A DNA stretch of 35,266 bases from Candidatus Diapherotrites archaeon CG08_land_8_20_14_0_20_34_12 (GTDB lineage Archaea > Iainarchaeota > Iainarchaeia > Iainarchaeales > 0-14-0-20-34-12), in contig PEXL01000033.1 of the NCBI GenBank assembly GCA_002779065.1, positions 1 through 35,266 of the forward strand, in the 5' to 3' direction. Positions 7,613-14,745 of this stretch are shown here, one piece after another. Every line of letters starts with the position of its first letter. The stretch's first letter is position 1. Under the pieces are notes generated by a model, which saw nothing but the letters and a program-made list of their open reading frames with translations, was not told the origin of the DNA and did not search any database. Made by a program: the position numbers and the translations under genes.

Positions 7613-8332
7613 CTAATATTTCTGGTTTTTATTTTTTAACCTGCCCCAACTTATTCTTTTATCCTTATTTTTACTTTGTTCCCTTGCATATTTTGCAATA
7701 ACGCTTGCTGCACCAATAACTGGATTGATATCATCGCCTTTTACTAAGTATTCTGCTATTGTAGGGCAGAAATTCAGGGGTTTGCCATCAACAGAAATTT
7801 TCAGGTTTTTATCAAAATCGAATAGTTCTGAGAAACATTTTACTGCTTTGCACTGAAGTTCATCCATAGTAATGCCTTTCATTCTTAATTCATCCACAAG
7901 CCGGGGAGAAAATGCAATTACTGAATAGGCCAATGCATTTTTTGTAACAATATCTTTCTTTAATTTCATATTTTCTATTTTTTTACTGTCCCTTAATGCC
8001 CTCATCTTATTTTTATCACCTAAAACAGCACCAATAGTAAACATGCCATAATCTTCACCTCTGCCTGTTTCATCTATTCCCAATACTATTTCTTCAGTCA
8101 AATGCAATTTCTGCAATAATTCATTAGAAATTAAATGAGCATCAACTCCCTGAATCAAAACCTTGCCTGATTTGTAAACTGTTACTGTGCTTTTAGTACT
8201 TTTAAAACGCGCGATTTCAAACTGATTTTTTATAAGGCATTGTTGAAGATTATCGGCTGTCTTCAATAATTCAACTAGCTCTTCAATATTCCTATCTGAA
8301 AAATTAAGTGAAATATTCCTGGATTCGCTCAT
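7613..8332 (-). CDS. RNase HIII-like ribonuclease with N-terminal TBP-like domain, short C-terminus
   Basis: Type 2 RNases H cut RNA in RNA:DNA hybrids. The catalytic domain begins at GIDETGRGEDYG (D87, E88). The third acid is in ISVDGKP (D182), and the AASVIAKYAREQ helix supplies E218 rather than the aspartate usual for RNase HII. A D-E-D-E set plus an N-terminal 80-residue domain with the beta-strand pattern of the TBP-like (DUF3378-type) module points to RNase HIII. That enzyme is mainly known from bacteria and usually has about 300 residues, so the 239-residue form here lacks most of the C-terminal helices after the last catalytic residue. An AGGGAT Shine-Dalgarno precedes the ATG. The PPC/DUF296 gene lies immediately upstream on the same strand. 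Confidence 0.78.
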   Translation of the reverse strand: MSESRNISLNFSDRNIEELVELLKTADNLQQCLIKNQFEIARFKSTKSTVTVYKSGKVLIQGVDAHLISNELLQKLHLTEEIVLGIDETGRGEDYGMFTIGAVLGDKNKMRALRDSKKIENMKLKKDIVTKNALAYSVIAFSPRLVDELRMKGITMDELQCKAVKCFSELFDFDKNLKISVDGKPLNFCPTIAEYLVKGDDINPVIGAASVIAKYAREQSKNKDKRISWGRLKNKNQKY

Positions 8333-8347
8333 TATATCCCTAAATGT

Positions 8348-8764
8348 TTAATCAAAATAAAGCCCTTTTATGCCTTCAAGCTCTGGCTTTCTTCGTGCTT
8401 TCACTTTTGAAGTTATTAGAACTATTTCATTAGTAATATTTACCTTTGCAGAAAAAAGATGCCCTCCAATTGGTTTAAATTCATGGTTGAACAAAACAGC
8501 ATGAAAATGAAATAAATACTTAGCGCCATCTTTTAAAATATTTCCCTGAATTGAGCAAAGTTCGTGCGGCTCAGATTTTTTTACCTTAACATAGCTTGAG
8601 CCATCATATGCTGCAATTTCAAAATCCTTTAACATGCCAATAAAAGAAACCACTGATGCAAACTTAACCTTGTATTTTTTGCAAACTTTTTCCAAACATT
8701 CAAATACATCTTCATCCGGCAACAATCGTATCAGAATAAGGTTATTGTCTTTTTTTGAGTACAT
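8348..8764 (-). CDS. PPC (DUF296) domain protein
   Basis: The 138-residue protein is a single plants-and-prokaryotes-conserved domain. The N-terminus has the LIRLLPDEDVFECL strand-helix, then FASVVSFIGMLKDFEIAAYD, HELCSIQGN, and the FHFHAVL segment followed by IGGHLFSA; histidines in this region bind metal in structural homologues. Plant members are fused to AT-hooks and bind DNA, but this stand-alone protein has no AT-hook, so a DNA role is not established. It is probably co-transcribed with the RNase HIII-like gene 15 bases downstream and is divergent from the surface-protein operon. Confidence 0.8.
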   Translation of the reverse strand: MYSKKDNNLILIRLLPDEDVFECLEKVCKKYKVKFASVVSFIGMLKDFEIAAYDGSSYVKVKKSEPHELCSIQGNILKDGAKYLFHFHAVLFNHEFKPIGGHLFSAKVNITNEIVLITSKVKARRKPELEGIKGLYFD

Positions 8765-8851
8765 ATAATCAGTAAATATAAGAGGATTAGTTAAATTAAA
8801 AAGGTTATTTATGATTAATTTTATTTACCTCAGATAAAAGGCGGTGTAATT

Positions 8852-10069
8852 ATGAAGTATAGCTATATTATGATTTTATTTTTGATTTTAAGTATCCCAA
8901 CAGTTTTTTCAACAGTACTTGAAACTACTTATATTTTGGAGGTGCAGTCAGCATCATTAAACCCTACAAAGGTATATGCTAATGATACCTTCACAATAAA
9001 AGTTGACTTAAAAAACAAAGCATCATATTACGATGCAACAAATGTAAACTTACGAGTTGAACTGCCTGAGGTAATGGAGGGGGTAAAAACTGAAGCACAT
9101 GCAGATGCAATTACTCCAGGACAGACAGTAAGCTTAGTTTTAGAGATTAAAGCAAAGGAAAATGCTATTCCTTCTGATTACACCCTGCCAATTTATGTAA
9201 CATATAACAGAGCTGAATCAGAATTGACTGAAAAATATTCTGTAACAGCCACTATCTCAAGATTGATAAAATTGGATAATCAGGATATTAAATTATCGGA
9301 CAATAGCCCGCATATTGGGGATACATTAACAATAAGTTCAAAGGTAAAAAATGTAGGAAATGGAGAAGCAAGAACTGTTTCTGTTACCCTTAAAAAATCA
9401 GATTCATCTGATTTTGGGAATTTTATTGTGCTTTCAGATACTAAGATACAGCTAGGCAATATTTCACCAGGCAAAACTACTGAAGTTTCATTCAAAATAA
9501 TGCCTGGCAAGAAAATTACTCCTGGAACTTATACTTTCCAATTAGATTCAAATTGCACTGATTGTCCAGAATTGGAAACAGAAAAAATCAGCTTCGAGGT
9601 TTTGGGAAAGCCGAATTTAATTATTTCAGGAATTGATTTTTCAGTAGAAGGGAAGCAAGAAAAAAAGATATTGCAGGGAGATGCATTTTCAGTATCTGTG
9701 CAGCTTGACAATATTGGTGAAGAAAAGGCAAAAGCAGTTGAAGTTTTATTAGAATCTGACCCTGAAATTGTCGGGATAAAAAAAGCATATGTCGGAAATA
9801 TTGACAATGATGATTCTGGTACTGCAATCTTCGACCTTATTGCAAATGATATTGCAAAGGAAGGAGAACATAACATAAAAATGACTGTGAAATATAAGGA
9901 TGAATTAGGCCAAGAAAAATCATTTGAAGATAATTACTCAATTTACTTGAACAAAAAACCAGAGCCATCAATAGTTGTTCCTTTGGTTTTAGTAATCATA
10001 ATTTTAGTGCTTGCATATTTTACCATAAAGATGGTATTCAGGCAGCTTGCATTAAGAAAGATGGAATAA
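8852..10069 (+). CDS. Secreted, C-terminally anchored Ig/CARDB-like surface protein
   Basis: A signal peptide (KYSYIMILFLILSIPTVFS) is followed by three repeated beta-sandwich modules of about 110 residues with the pattern of CARDB/NEW3-type domains: a strand ending in NPTKVYANDTFTI, a second at SPHIGDTLTISSKVKNVG and a third at KKILQGDAFSVSVQLDNIG. The C-terminus has a transmembrane helix (VVPLVLVIIILVLAYFTI) and a short basic tail. It is thus an outward-facing anchored adhesin or accessory subunit. It precedes a MacB/FtsX-like permease and LolD-like ATPase on the same strand, which suggests it is the extracytoplasmic partner of that ABC system. The ATG has a GGCGGTGT Shine-Dalgarno. Confidence 0.75.
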   Translation: MKYSYIMILFLILSIPTVFSTVLETTYILEVQSASLNPTKVYANDTFTIKVDLKNKASYYDATNVNLRVELPEVMEGVKTEAHADAITPGQTVSLVLEIKAKENAIPSDYTLPIYVTYNRAESELTEKYSVTATISRLIKLDNQDIKLSDNSPHIGDTLTISSKVKNVGNGEARTVSVTLKKSDSSDFGNFIVLSDTKIQLGNISPGKTTEVSFKIMPGKKITPGTYTFQLDSNCTDCPELETEKISFEVLGKPNLIISGIDFSVEGKQEKKILQGDAFSVSVQLDNIGEEKAKAVEVLLESDPEIVGIKKAYVGNIDNDDSGTAIFDLIANDIAKEGEHNIKMTVKYKDELGQEKSFEDNYSIYLNKKPEPSIVVPLVLVIIILVLAYFTIKMVFRQLALRKME

Positions 10070-10095
10070 AGTTCCATCTTTTATTTTTATTAATG
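10058..10095 (+). terminator. Terminator/attenuator hairpin overlapping the surface-protein stop codon
   Basis: AAGATGGAA at 10058-10066 and TTCCATCTT at 10072-10080 pair perfectly over nine bases with a five-base loop, followed by a T-rich run. The stop codon lies in the loop. Its place before the permease gene suggests partial termination that would make surface protein in excess of transporter. Confidence 0.5.
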
Positions 10096-10102
10096 GGATT
10101 TT

Positions 10103-11245
10103 ATGCTAAAGCTAAGCTTATTGAACCTATTTAGAAGAAAAAGCCGGACATTTTTATCTTTGCTAGGCATTACTATTGGAGTAGGAACATTAATTGCCAT
10201 GGTTGCGGTTGTTGATGGCACATATTCACAGTTCAATTCACTGATTGCCCAATTCCAAGGCTTGTCAATAATGGAAAAAGATTCTGCAAACCAGACACTT
10301 TCAAAATTAGATATAACTCTAAAGGATAAATTAGAGAATGTTCAGGGGGTTAGAACTGTTTTGCCTGAAATTTGGCTAATGCCTACTAGCATAGATGGCA
10401 AAAGCTTAAGCCTTGAGAGCATGACAAGTACTCCACCTTTTATTTATGGAGTGGATACAATGGAATATACTAAAATGAGAGGGAATGGCTGGATTGGTGA
10501 GCTTGATAAAGGAAAAAAATTGCAACCAAGCGATAATAAAAAAGCAATGATAGGGGCGAAGGTTGCTGAAACATATGATAAATTTGTTGGATCTTCGATA
10601 AAATTGGGGGATAAAACATTTGAGGTTGTAGGAATAATGAAAAATGAGTCCTCCTTAATGGAAACAATTATTGTAATACCGTTAGATGATGCTAGGATAA
10701 TGAGTGCCTTGCCTGTTGACAAAGTGAATTCCTACTATGTTGAACTCGAAAATGCAAAGGATGATGGCAAGATAAAAAAAATAATTGAATTCAAATATGG
10801 AAATGAACTTGATGCATCGACATCATCAGATTATTCAGATCAATTTTCTTCGGTTCTTGGAAATTTCAGAATGGTCGTTATACTTGTTGGATTATTGGCC
10901 GCAATTGTCTCTGCAATTGGCGTGATAAATACAATGTTAATGAATGTTATGGAAAGGAAAAGAGAAATAGGAACATTAAAAGCGGGCGGATGGTCTTCAA
11001 TACATATAATCAAAATGATTTTAATTGAAGCTGCATTGATAGGGGTCATAGGGGCATTATTGGGGTTATTGCTTGGTTTAAGTTTAACCTATATTTTAAA
11101 TATTTTATTTGGATTAGATTCAGTTATAACCCAAGAACTATTAACACAATCAGCATTATTTGCTATTGGCTTAAGTTTATTTGCGGGGTTATATCCTGCA
11201 TACAGGGCAGCTAAATTAGACCCTGTGGAAGCTATGACTTACTAA
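10103..11245 (+). CDS. MacB/FtsX-type ABC transporter permease
   Basis: The protein begins with the amphipathic LLNLFRRKSRTFLSLLGI segment and first membrane helix, then a large extracytoplasmic MacB-PCD-like domain of roughly 220 residues, then three C-terminal helices with the conserved NTMLMNVMERKREIGTLKAGGWS coupling motif (residues about 276-300). It ends in ALFAGLYPAYRAAKLDPVEAM-type sequence. This is the mechanotransmission family, acting in export of proteins, lipoproteins or peptides rather than import. The ATPase gene starts at the base after the stop codon, so the two are translationally coupled. A paralogue lies at 28631-29767. Confidence 0.9.
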   Translation: MLKLSLLNLFRRKSRTFLSLLGITIGVGTLIAMVAVVDGTYSQFNSLIAQFQGLSIMEKDSANQTLSKLDITLKDKLENVQGVRTVLPEIWLMPTSIDGKSLSLESMTSTPPFIYGVDTMEYTKMRGNGWIGELDKGKKLQPSDNKKAMIGAKVAETYDKFVGSSIKLGDKTFEVVGIMKNESSLMETIIVIPLDDARIMSALPVDKVNSYYVELENAKDDGKIKKIIEFKYGNELDASTSSDYSDQFSSVLGNFRMVVILVGLLAAIVSAIGVINTMLMNVMERKREIGTLKAGGWSSIHIIKMILIEAALIGVIGALLGLLLGLSLTYILNILFGLDSVITQELLTQSALFAIGLSLFAGLYPAYRAAKLDPVEAMTY

Positions 11246-11986
11246 ATGATCATTATGGCAAAAAAATCTCAAGGATTAATTGAAGCTATTGAAGTTAAGA
11301 AAGACTATCAGATGGAAAAAATAACAGTAAATGCACTGCGTGGTGTTTCTTTAACAATCAATAAAGGAGATTTTGCGATGATTGTTGGCCCTTCTGGTTC
11401 AGGAAAAACTACTTTGATGCATATTTTGGGTGCGTTAGATCATCCTTCTTCAGGCAAAGTATATATTGAAGGAAAGGATATTACAACAACTGATGATTGG
11501 GAGCTTACATTGATAAGAAGAAAGAAAGTTGGTTTTATTTTCCAAACATTTAATCTTATTCCAACACTCACTGCATTAGAAAATGTTATGATACCCACAG
11601 AACCATTAAAGATTGATGAAAATGAGGTAATTAAAAGGGCAAAAAATCTTTTGAAAATTGTGGGTTTGGAAGAACGAATGTTTCATAAGCCATCTGAATT
11701 ATCAGGAGGCCAGAGGCAAAGGGTAAGCGTTGCACGCTCTTTAATTAATGATCCTCAAATCATAATGGCAGATGAGCCAACTGGAAATTTAGATTCAATT
11801 ACCGGGTTGAAAATAATTTCTTTGCTTAGAGAATTAAATGAAAAAGAAGAGAAAACATGTGTTATGGTGACACATGACCAGAACTTATTGAAATATGCAA
11901 CAAAAAGGATTTACATTGTTGATGGAATGATTGCAAGGATTGAAACAGGAAAATATACTGAAACATTAAGCCATGAACTTCCTTAG
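11246..11986 (+). CDS. LolD/MacB-type ABC transporter ATPase
   Basis: All ATP-binding cassette motifs are present: Walker A GPSGSGKTT near residue 49, Q-loop FQTFNLIPTL near 100, signature LSGGQRQR near 154, Walker B IIMADEPTGN near 172 and the switch histidine in MVTHDQ near 211. The FNLIPTLTALENV segment is typical of the LolD/MacB export branch. It should drive the permease encoded immediately upstream, together with the anchored surface protein, as one envelope export or remodelling machine. The ATG at 11246 abuts the permease TAA, and M4 at 11255 is an alternative start. The stop codon lies within the left arm of an inverted repeat. Confidence 0.93.
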   Translation: MIIMAKKSQGLIEAIEVKKDYQMEKITVNALRGVSLTINKGDFAMIVGPSGSGKTTLMHILGALDHPSSGKVYIEGKDITTTDDWELTLIRRKKVGFIFQTFNLIPTLTALENVMIPTEPLKIDENEVIKRAKNLLKIVGLEERMFHKPSELSGGQRQRVSVARSLINDPQIIMADEPTGNLDSITGLKIISLLRELNEKEEKTCVMVTHDQNLLKYATKRIYIVDGMIARIETGKYTETLSHELP

Positions 11987-12040
11987 GTTCAGCGGAAATC
12001 TACTCTTCCAAAAAGGATTTAATTGATAAAAAGAACCTAA
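11983..12040. repeat. Inverted repeat flanking the gap before the endonuclease gene
   Basis: TTAGGTTC at 11983-11990 and GAACCTAA at 12033-12040 are perfect eight-base inverted repeats separated by 42 bases. The left arm covers the ATPase stop codon and the right arm ends four bases before the endonuclease ATG. It could be a terminator stem, an operator or a boundary of the inserted gene. Confidence 0.4.
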
Positions 12041-12044
12041 TTCT

Positions 12045-13049
12045 ATGAGATTAAATCTATTCAAATTACATGATCTTGAATTGGATTCTTCATTGAGACA
12101 ATGTCTTAGGGCATATACTATACTGCCAAAATTTTGCAAAAATCCTGACGATAAAAACATAAAGGCTAAACAAATTATAAATTGTCTTAGGACAATTGAC
12201 AAGAAACTTAAACACAAAAACAAGGATTGGAGAAAAAAATGGGTTGAACTAATCCCTTATCAAATTAAAAAAGAAACTTTAAAAGACTGGTTTATTGGAA
12301 GGGCTTCAATCCCATTAATCGCCTTAGAAAAGTTATATTATTTTAACTGTAAATTGGAACTTAGAAAAATCTGCAATAATCTAAAATATGTTTCTAGCAG
12401 TACTAAGGAACCTATTAGGATGCCTACTGAATTATCTGCTGATTTAATTTACCTAACAGGCCTAATTTTGGGTGATGGCAGCATGCCAAGGACTAAAATA
12501 AAAGGTAACAACTATGACTATAAACTGCAAATAATAAGTAAGCATAAGAAATTCCTAACAAAACAGATAGTTCCCCTATTCAAGAAAAATTTTGGGATAA
12601 GGAGATTTGATTTAAGATATCGAAATGCTTGGATGCTAACCATTCGACACAAATCAGTAACTAGATTTTTTAATAAAATAGTAGGATTGCCTTTTGGCAA
12701 TAAAAGTTCGATAGCTGAGATCCCACAAATCATAAAAACATTGCACCCAAAAAAAGTGATACCATTTATTGCAGGCCTCATTGATAGTGACATAGGAAAG
12801 CACAGTAAAGCCATGGGTTGCACTTTTAGAAGCAAAAAATTAGTTGTCGAATTGATTGACTATTTTGGCAAAATAGGCATAACAGCTAAACATTATGGGA
12901 TCCATTATAAAAATGAAATATATGAACAAAACGATTTTACTATCCCAAAATCCCAAATAAAAAGATTAAAAGGATTACTGACGGAAGTATATTTACCTAA
13001 AAGAAAAGATAGACTCAAAACAATTTATGAATTAGCAGGGATCCCATAG
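12045..13049 (+). CDS. LAGLIDADG homing endonuclease
   Basis: Two LAGLIDADG helices are visible in one chain: LTGLILGDG at 137-145 (catalytic D144) and IAGLIDSDI at 242-250 (catalytic D249, with the final glycine replaced by isoleucine), spaced as in monomeric two-domain enzymes. About 130 N-terminal residues precede them; they are basic and helical and may help bind DNA. The protein cuts long, specific DNA sites and promotes its own spread. The gene is not inside a visible intron. Its last five codons including the stop overlap the first 15 bases of the downstream tRNA-Leu gene. No Shine-Dalgarno is clear. It sits between the ABC operon and the tRNA, consistent with insertion at a tRNA locus. 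Confidence 0.88.
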   Translation: MRLNLFKLHDLELDSSLRQCLRAYTILPKFCKNPDDKNIKAKQIINCLRTIDKKLKHKNKDWRKKWVELIPYQIKKETLKDWFIGRASIPLIALEKLYYFNCKLELRKICNNLKYVSSSTKEPIRMPTELSADLIYLTGLILGDGSMPRTKIKGNNYDYKLQIISKHKKFLTKQIVPLFKKNFGIRRFDLRYRNAWMLTIRHKSVTRFFNKIVGLPFGNKSSIAEIPQIIKTLHPKKVIPFIAGLIDSDIGKHSKAMGCTFRSKKLVVELIDYFGKIGITAKHYGIHYKNEIYEQNDFTIPKSQIKRLKGLLTEVYLPKRKDRLKTIYELAGIP

Positions 13050-13142
13050 TGGCAATTGGACTGGATTCAGGACATCTTTCAATAAAAATGTGAAATTTCC
13101 AGTGGCTTAGTGCCTTCGGGGGTTCGAGTCCTCCTCCCTGCA
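13035..13142 (+). tRNA. tRNA-Leu(CAG) with a short anticodon-loop intron
   Basis: The acceptor stem GCAGGGA (13035-13041) pairs with TCCCTGC (13135-13141), with discriminator A at 13142 and no encoded CCA. The D arm is CCA/TGG around a GG-containing loop. The anticodon stem CTGGA (13061-13065) pairs with TCCAG (13098-13102). The loop reads TT-CAG-G before the insertion, giving anticodon CAG at 13068-13070. A 25-base intron is inferred at the canonical 37/38 position (13072-13096), with ACAT/ATGT pairing inside it. A GGC/GCC variable arm marks a class II tRNA. The T arm is GGGGG/CCTCC with loop TTCGAGT. A73 and the long variable arm fit leucine. The exact splice sites are inferred. Confidence 0.9.
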
Positions 13143-13145
13143 CTG

Positions 13146-13337
13146 CCAATCGGAGATTGGAAATAGGCCGTATGCTCGAAGAGCAATTTTTGATAAAACT
13201 TCCTTCTAAAATTCAAAGAAGTTTAGAGGACCGTTAAAACTTTGTTTTAACTGGTTTTGTTAAAAAGTTTTGAGGACTGCCTCCTGCACCATCTTTCTTT
13301 TTCTCTTCCCAAGAGAAAAAGAAATATAGGTCTTTCA
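13146..13337. repeat. Run of five short hairpins after tRNA-Leu
   Basis: No gene is seen between the tRNA and the next CDS end. Successive near-perfect hairpins occur at 13146-13160 (CCAATC/GATTGG), 13173-13185 (TGCTC/GAGCA), 13196-13224 (AAACTTC/GAAGTTT), 13233-13251 (GTTAAAAC/GTTTTAAC) and 13294-13324 (14 base pairs, pyrimidine arm then purine arm, CCC loop). The last is followed at 13322-13331 by AAATATAGGT, a sequence also found beside hairpins inside and after RNase P RNA. It could be an uncharacterised structured RNA, a 3' trailer or a repeat element. Confidence 0.6.
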
Positions 13338-13377
13338 AAGAAAAAGAGAAAATTATTTTCAAAAAAAGAAAAAGAAA

Positions 13378-13872
13378 CTAATTAGTTAAAGGCATAAAAG
13401 GGCTAGCGATTATTTCTATTTTGTGCGGCATAACTAATGTATAATAATAATTAAAATTTAGGTTAAGCGATTCATCTGCAAAAATTCCTTGATAAACATA
13501 TTCGGCTGAAGCAATATTTACTGAATCTGAAATTAATTTAAGGTTTTTATTATTTTTAAGAAGTTGTTCATTAAAAGAATCAATCTTTTGTTGTGTTATA
13601 TCATCTTGAAGACAGTAAACAAGCCTTATTCCATCAGGTTGGGCTGATTCAACATTTTCTGAAATGACCGCTGTATGATTACCAAAATTATTTGAAATAA
13701 TTGGGTCAATAACCTTATGAATCTTAGAAGCAAAATCTGAGGTTATCGGTACTTCTTTGCTGCATTCTTTATCTGTCTTTCCTATTGGTTGATTATCATC
13801 TGGAAGATATGCGCAACCACTCAACAATAAAAGACTAAATATAGAAAATGCGACAAATAATTTACAACCCAT
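13378..13872 (-). CDS. Predicted lipoprotein of unknown function
   Basis: I do not recognise a family. The N-terminus is a lipoprotein signal: MGCKLFVAFSIFSLLLLSGC, with the lipobox LSGC and the modified cysteine at residue 20. The remaining 144 residues are polar with alternating strands and contain an ITQQKIDSFNEQLLKNN helix and few cysteines. It would be anchored outside the membrane. It is transcribed alone and leftward, divergent from a second lipoprotein gene 86 bases away. Confidence 0.7.
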   Translation of the reverse strand: MGCKLFVAFSIFSLLLLSGCAYLPDDNQPIGKTDKECSKEVPITSDFASKIHKVIDPIISNNFGNHTAVISENVESAQPDGIRLVYCLQDDITQQKIDSFNEQLLKNNKNLKLISDSVNIASAEYVYQGIFADESLNLNFNYYYTLVMPHKIEIIASPFMPLTN

Positions 13873-13958
13873 AATTAAGTATGTGTAAATAGAAATAATA
13901 ATCCTTTGCTTTTTTCATAAACGTTATCTTTTTATAGGACAAATAGCTTAATAATATC

Positions 13959-14666
13959 ATGAAAAAAATACTTATAATATTGGGAATTTTAGCAACTTTT
14001 GTTATTTTATCAGGTTGTGTTCAACAGCCACAGATTGTAACACAATATATTTGTTCAGACGGAACAACTGTTGCGGACAAAACATTGTGCCCAGCAGCCA
14101 AAATAGCTGATGAAACAAAGACAGCAGCACCAGAAGTAGAGGAAACTACCCTTGAATCACAATTGGCAGTCTGCTATGGGATGCCATCAACCCAATCAGG
14201 TTCGTTGGAAGATATTTGCATAATTGGACTTGCAGGAAAACTTAAAGATACCTCATTGTGCAAAAAGTTGGCAAAAGACCAGCGCATGACTTGCTATGTT
14301 TTAGTAGGTGGGGTAAAAAAAGACCCTGATGTATGCCTAGAAGCTGAATTCCAAGAAGATGAATGCTATAATAAATATGCAACAGAAAAAAAGGATGCTT
14401 CTGTTTGCGAGAAAATCAAGGAAGCCAACTATAAAAGCAACTGTTACCAGAGCGTAGCCAATTATACTGGAGATCCTGCACTATGCGATAAAATAACTAT
14501 GATAAACTCGAAAGACTACTGCTATCGTGATATGGCAAATAAATTCCAAGACATAACCTATTGCAACAAGGTAACAACCGCTAACCTAAAACAAGAGTGC
14601 TTGCAGAATTTACAGAATATGCAAGGTGGTTCAAAACCAGTGATGGAAATGCCAGCAGGGAAATAA
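13959..14666 (+). CDS. Cysteine-repeat lipoprotein
   Basis: A lipoprotein signal ending in VILSGC places the lipidated cysteine at residue 20. After a Thr/Glu-rich linker the protein has five or so repeats of roughly 22-25 residues in which D-x-x-x-C-x-K-I/L is followed by a CY or CL pair (for example DASVCEKI then SNCYQS, DPALCDKI then DYCYRD). These look like helical disulfide-stapled repeats. The C-terminus is Met/Pro-rich. No enzyme motif is seen, so a binding or structural envelope role is likely. The regular paired cysteines match the wider thiol/disulfide theme of the window. No Shine-Dalgarno is obvious. Confidence 0.72.
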   Translation: MKKILIILGILATFVILSGCVQQPQIVTQYICSDGTTVADKTLCPAAKIADETKTAAPEVEETTLESQLAVCYGMPSTQSGSLEDICIIGLAGKLKDTSLCKKLAKDQRMTCYVLVGGVKKDPDVCLEAEFQEDECYNKYATEKKDASVCEKIKEANYKSNCYQSVANYTGDPALCDKITMINSKDYCYRDMANKFQDITYCNKVTTANLKQECLQNLQNMQGGSKPVMEMPAGK

Positions 14667-14745
14667 GCAGCGTAATTTGCTAAAAAATACTAAAGAACAG
14701 AGTTCATGGTGTCTTAGGGTAAATTTTGTTAAAACTGGGGTTAAT

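Noticed and set aside
12045..13142. Endonuclease lying in a tRNA intron
   Set aside because: The tRNA is complete downstream of the endonuclease, with its own acceptor, D and anticodon arms, and its intron is only about 25 bases.
13143..13377. SRP RNA or a second tRNA after tRNA-Leu
   Set aside because: No SRP helix-8 motif and no T-loop or cloverleaf can be built; only simple hairpins are visible.
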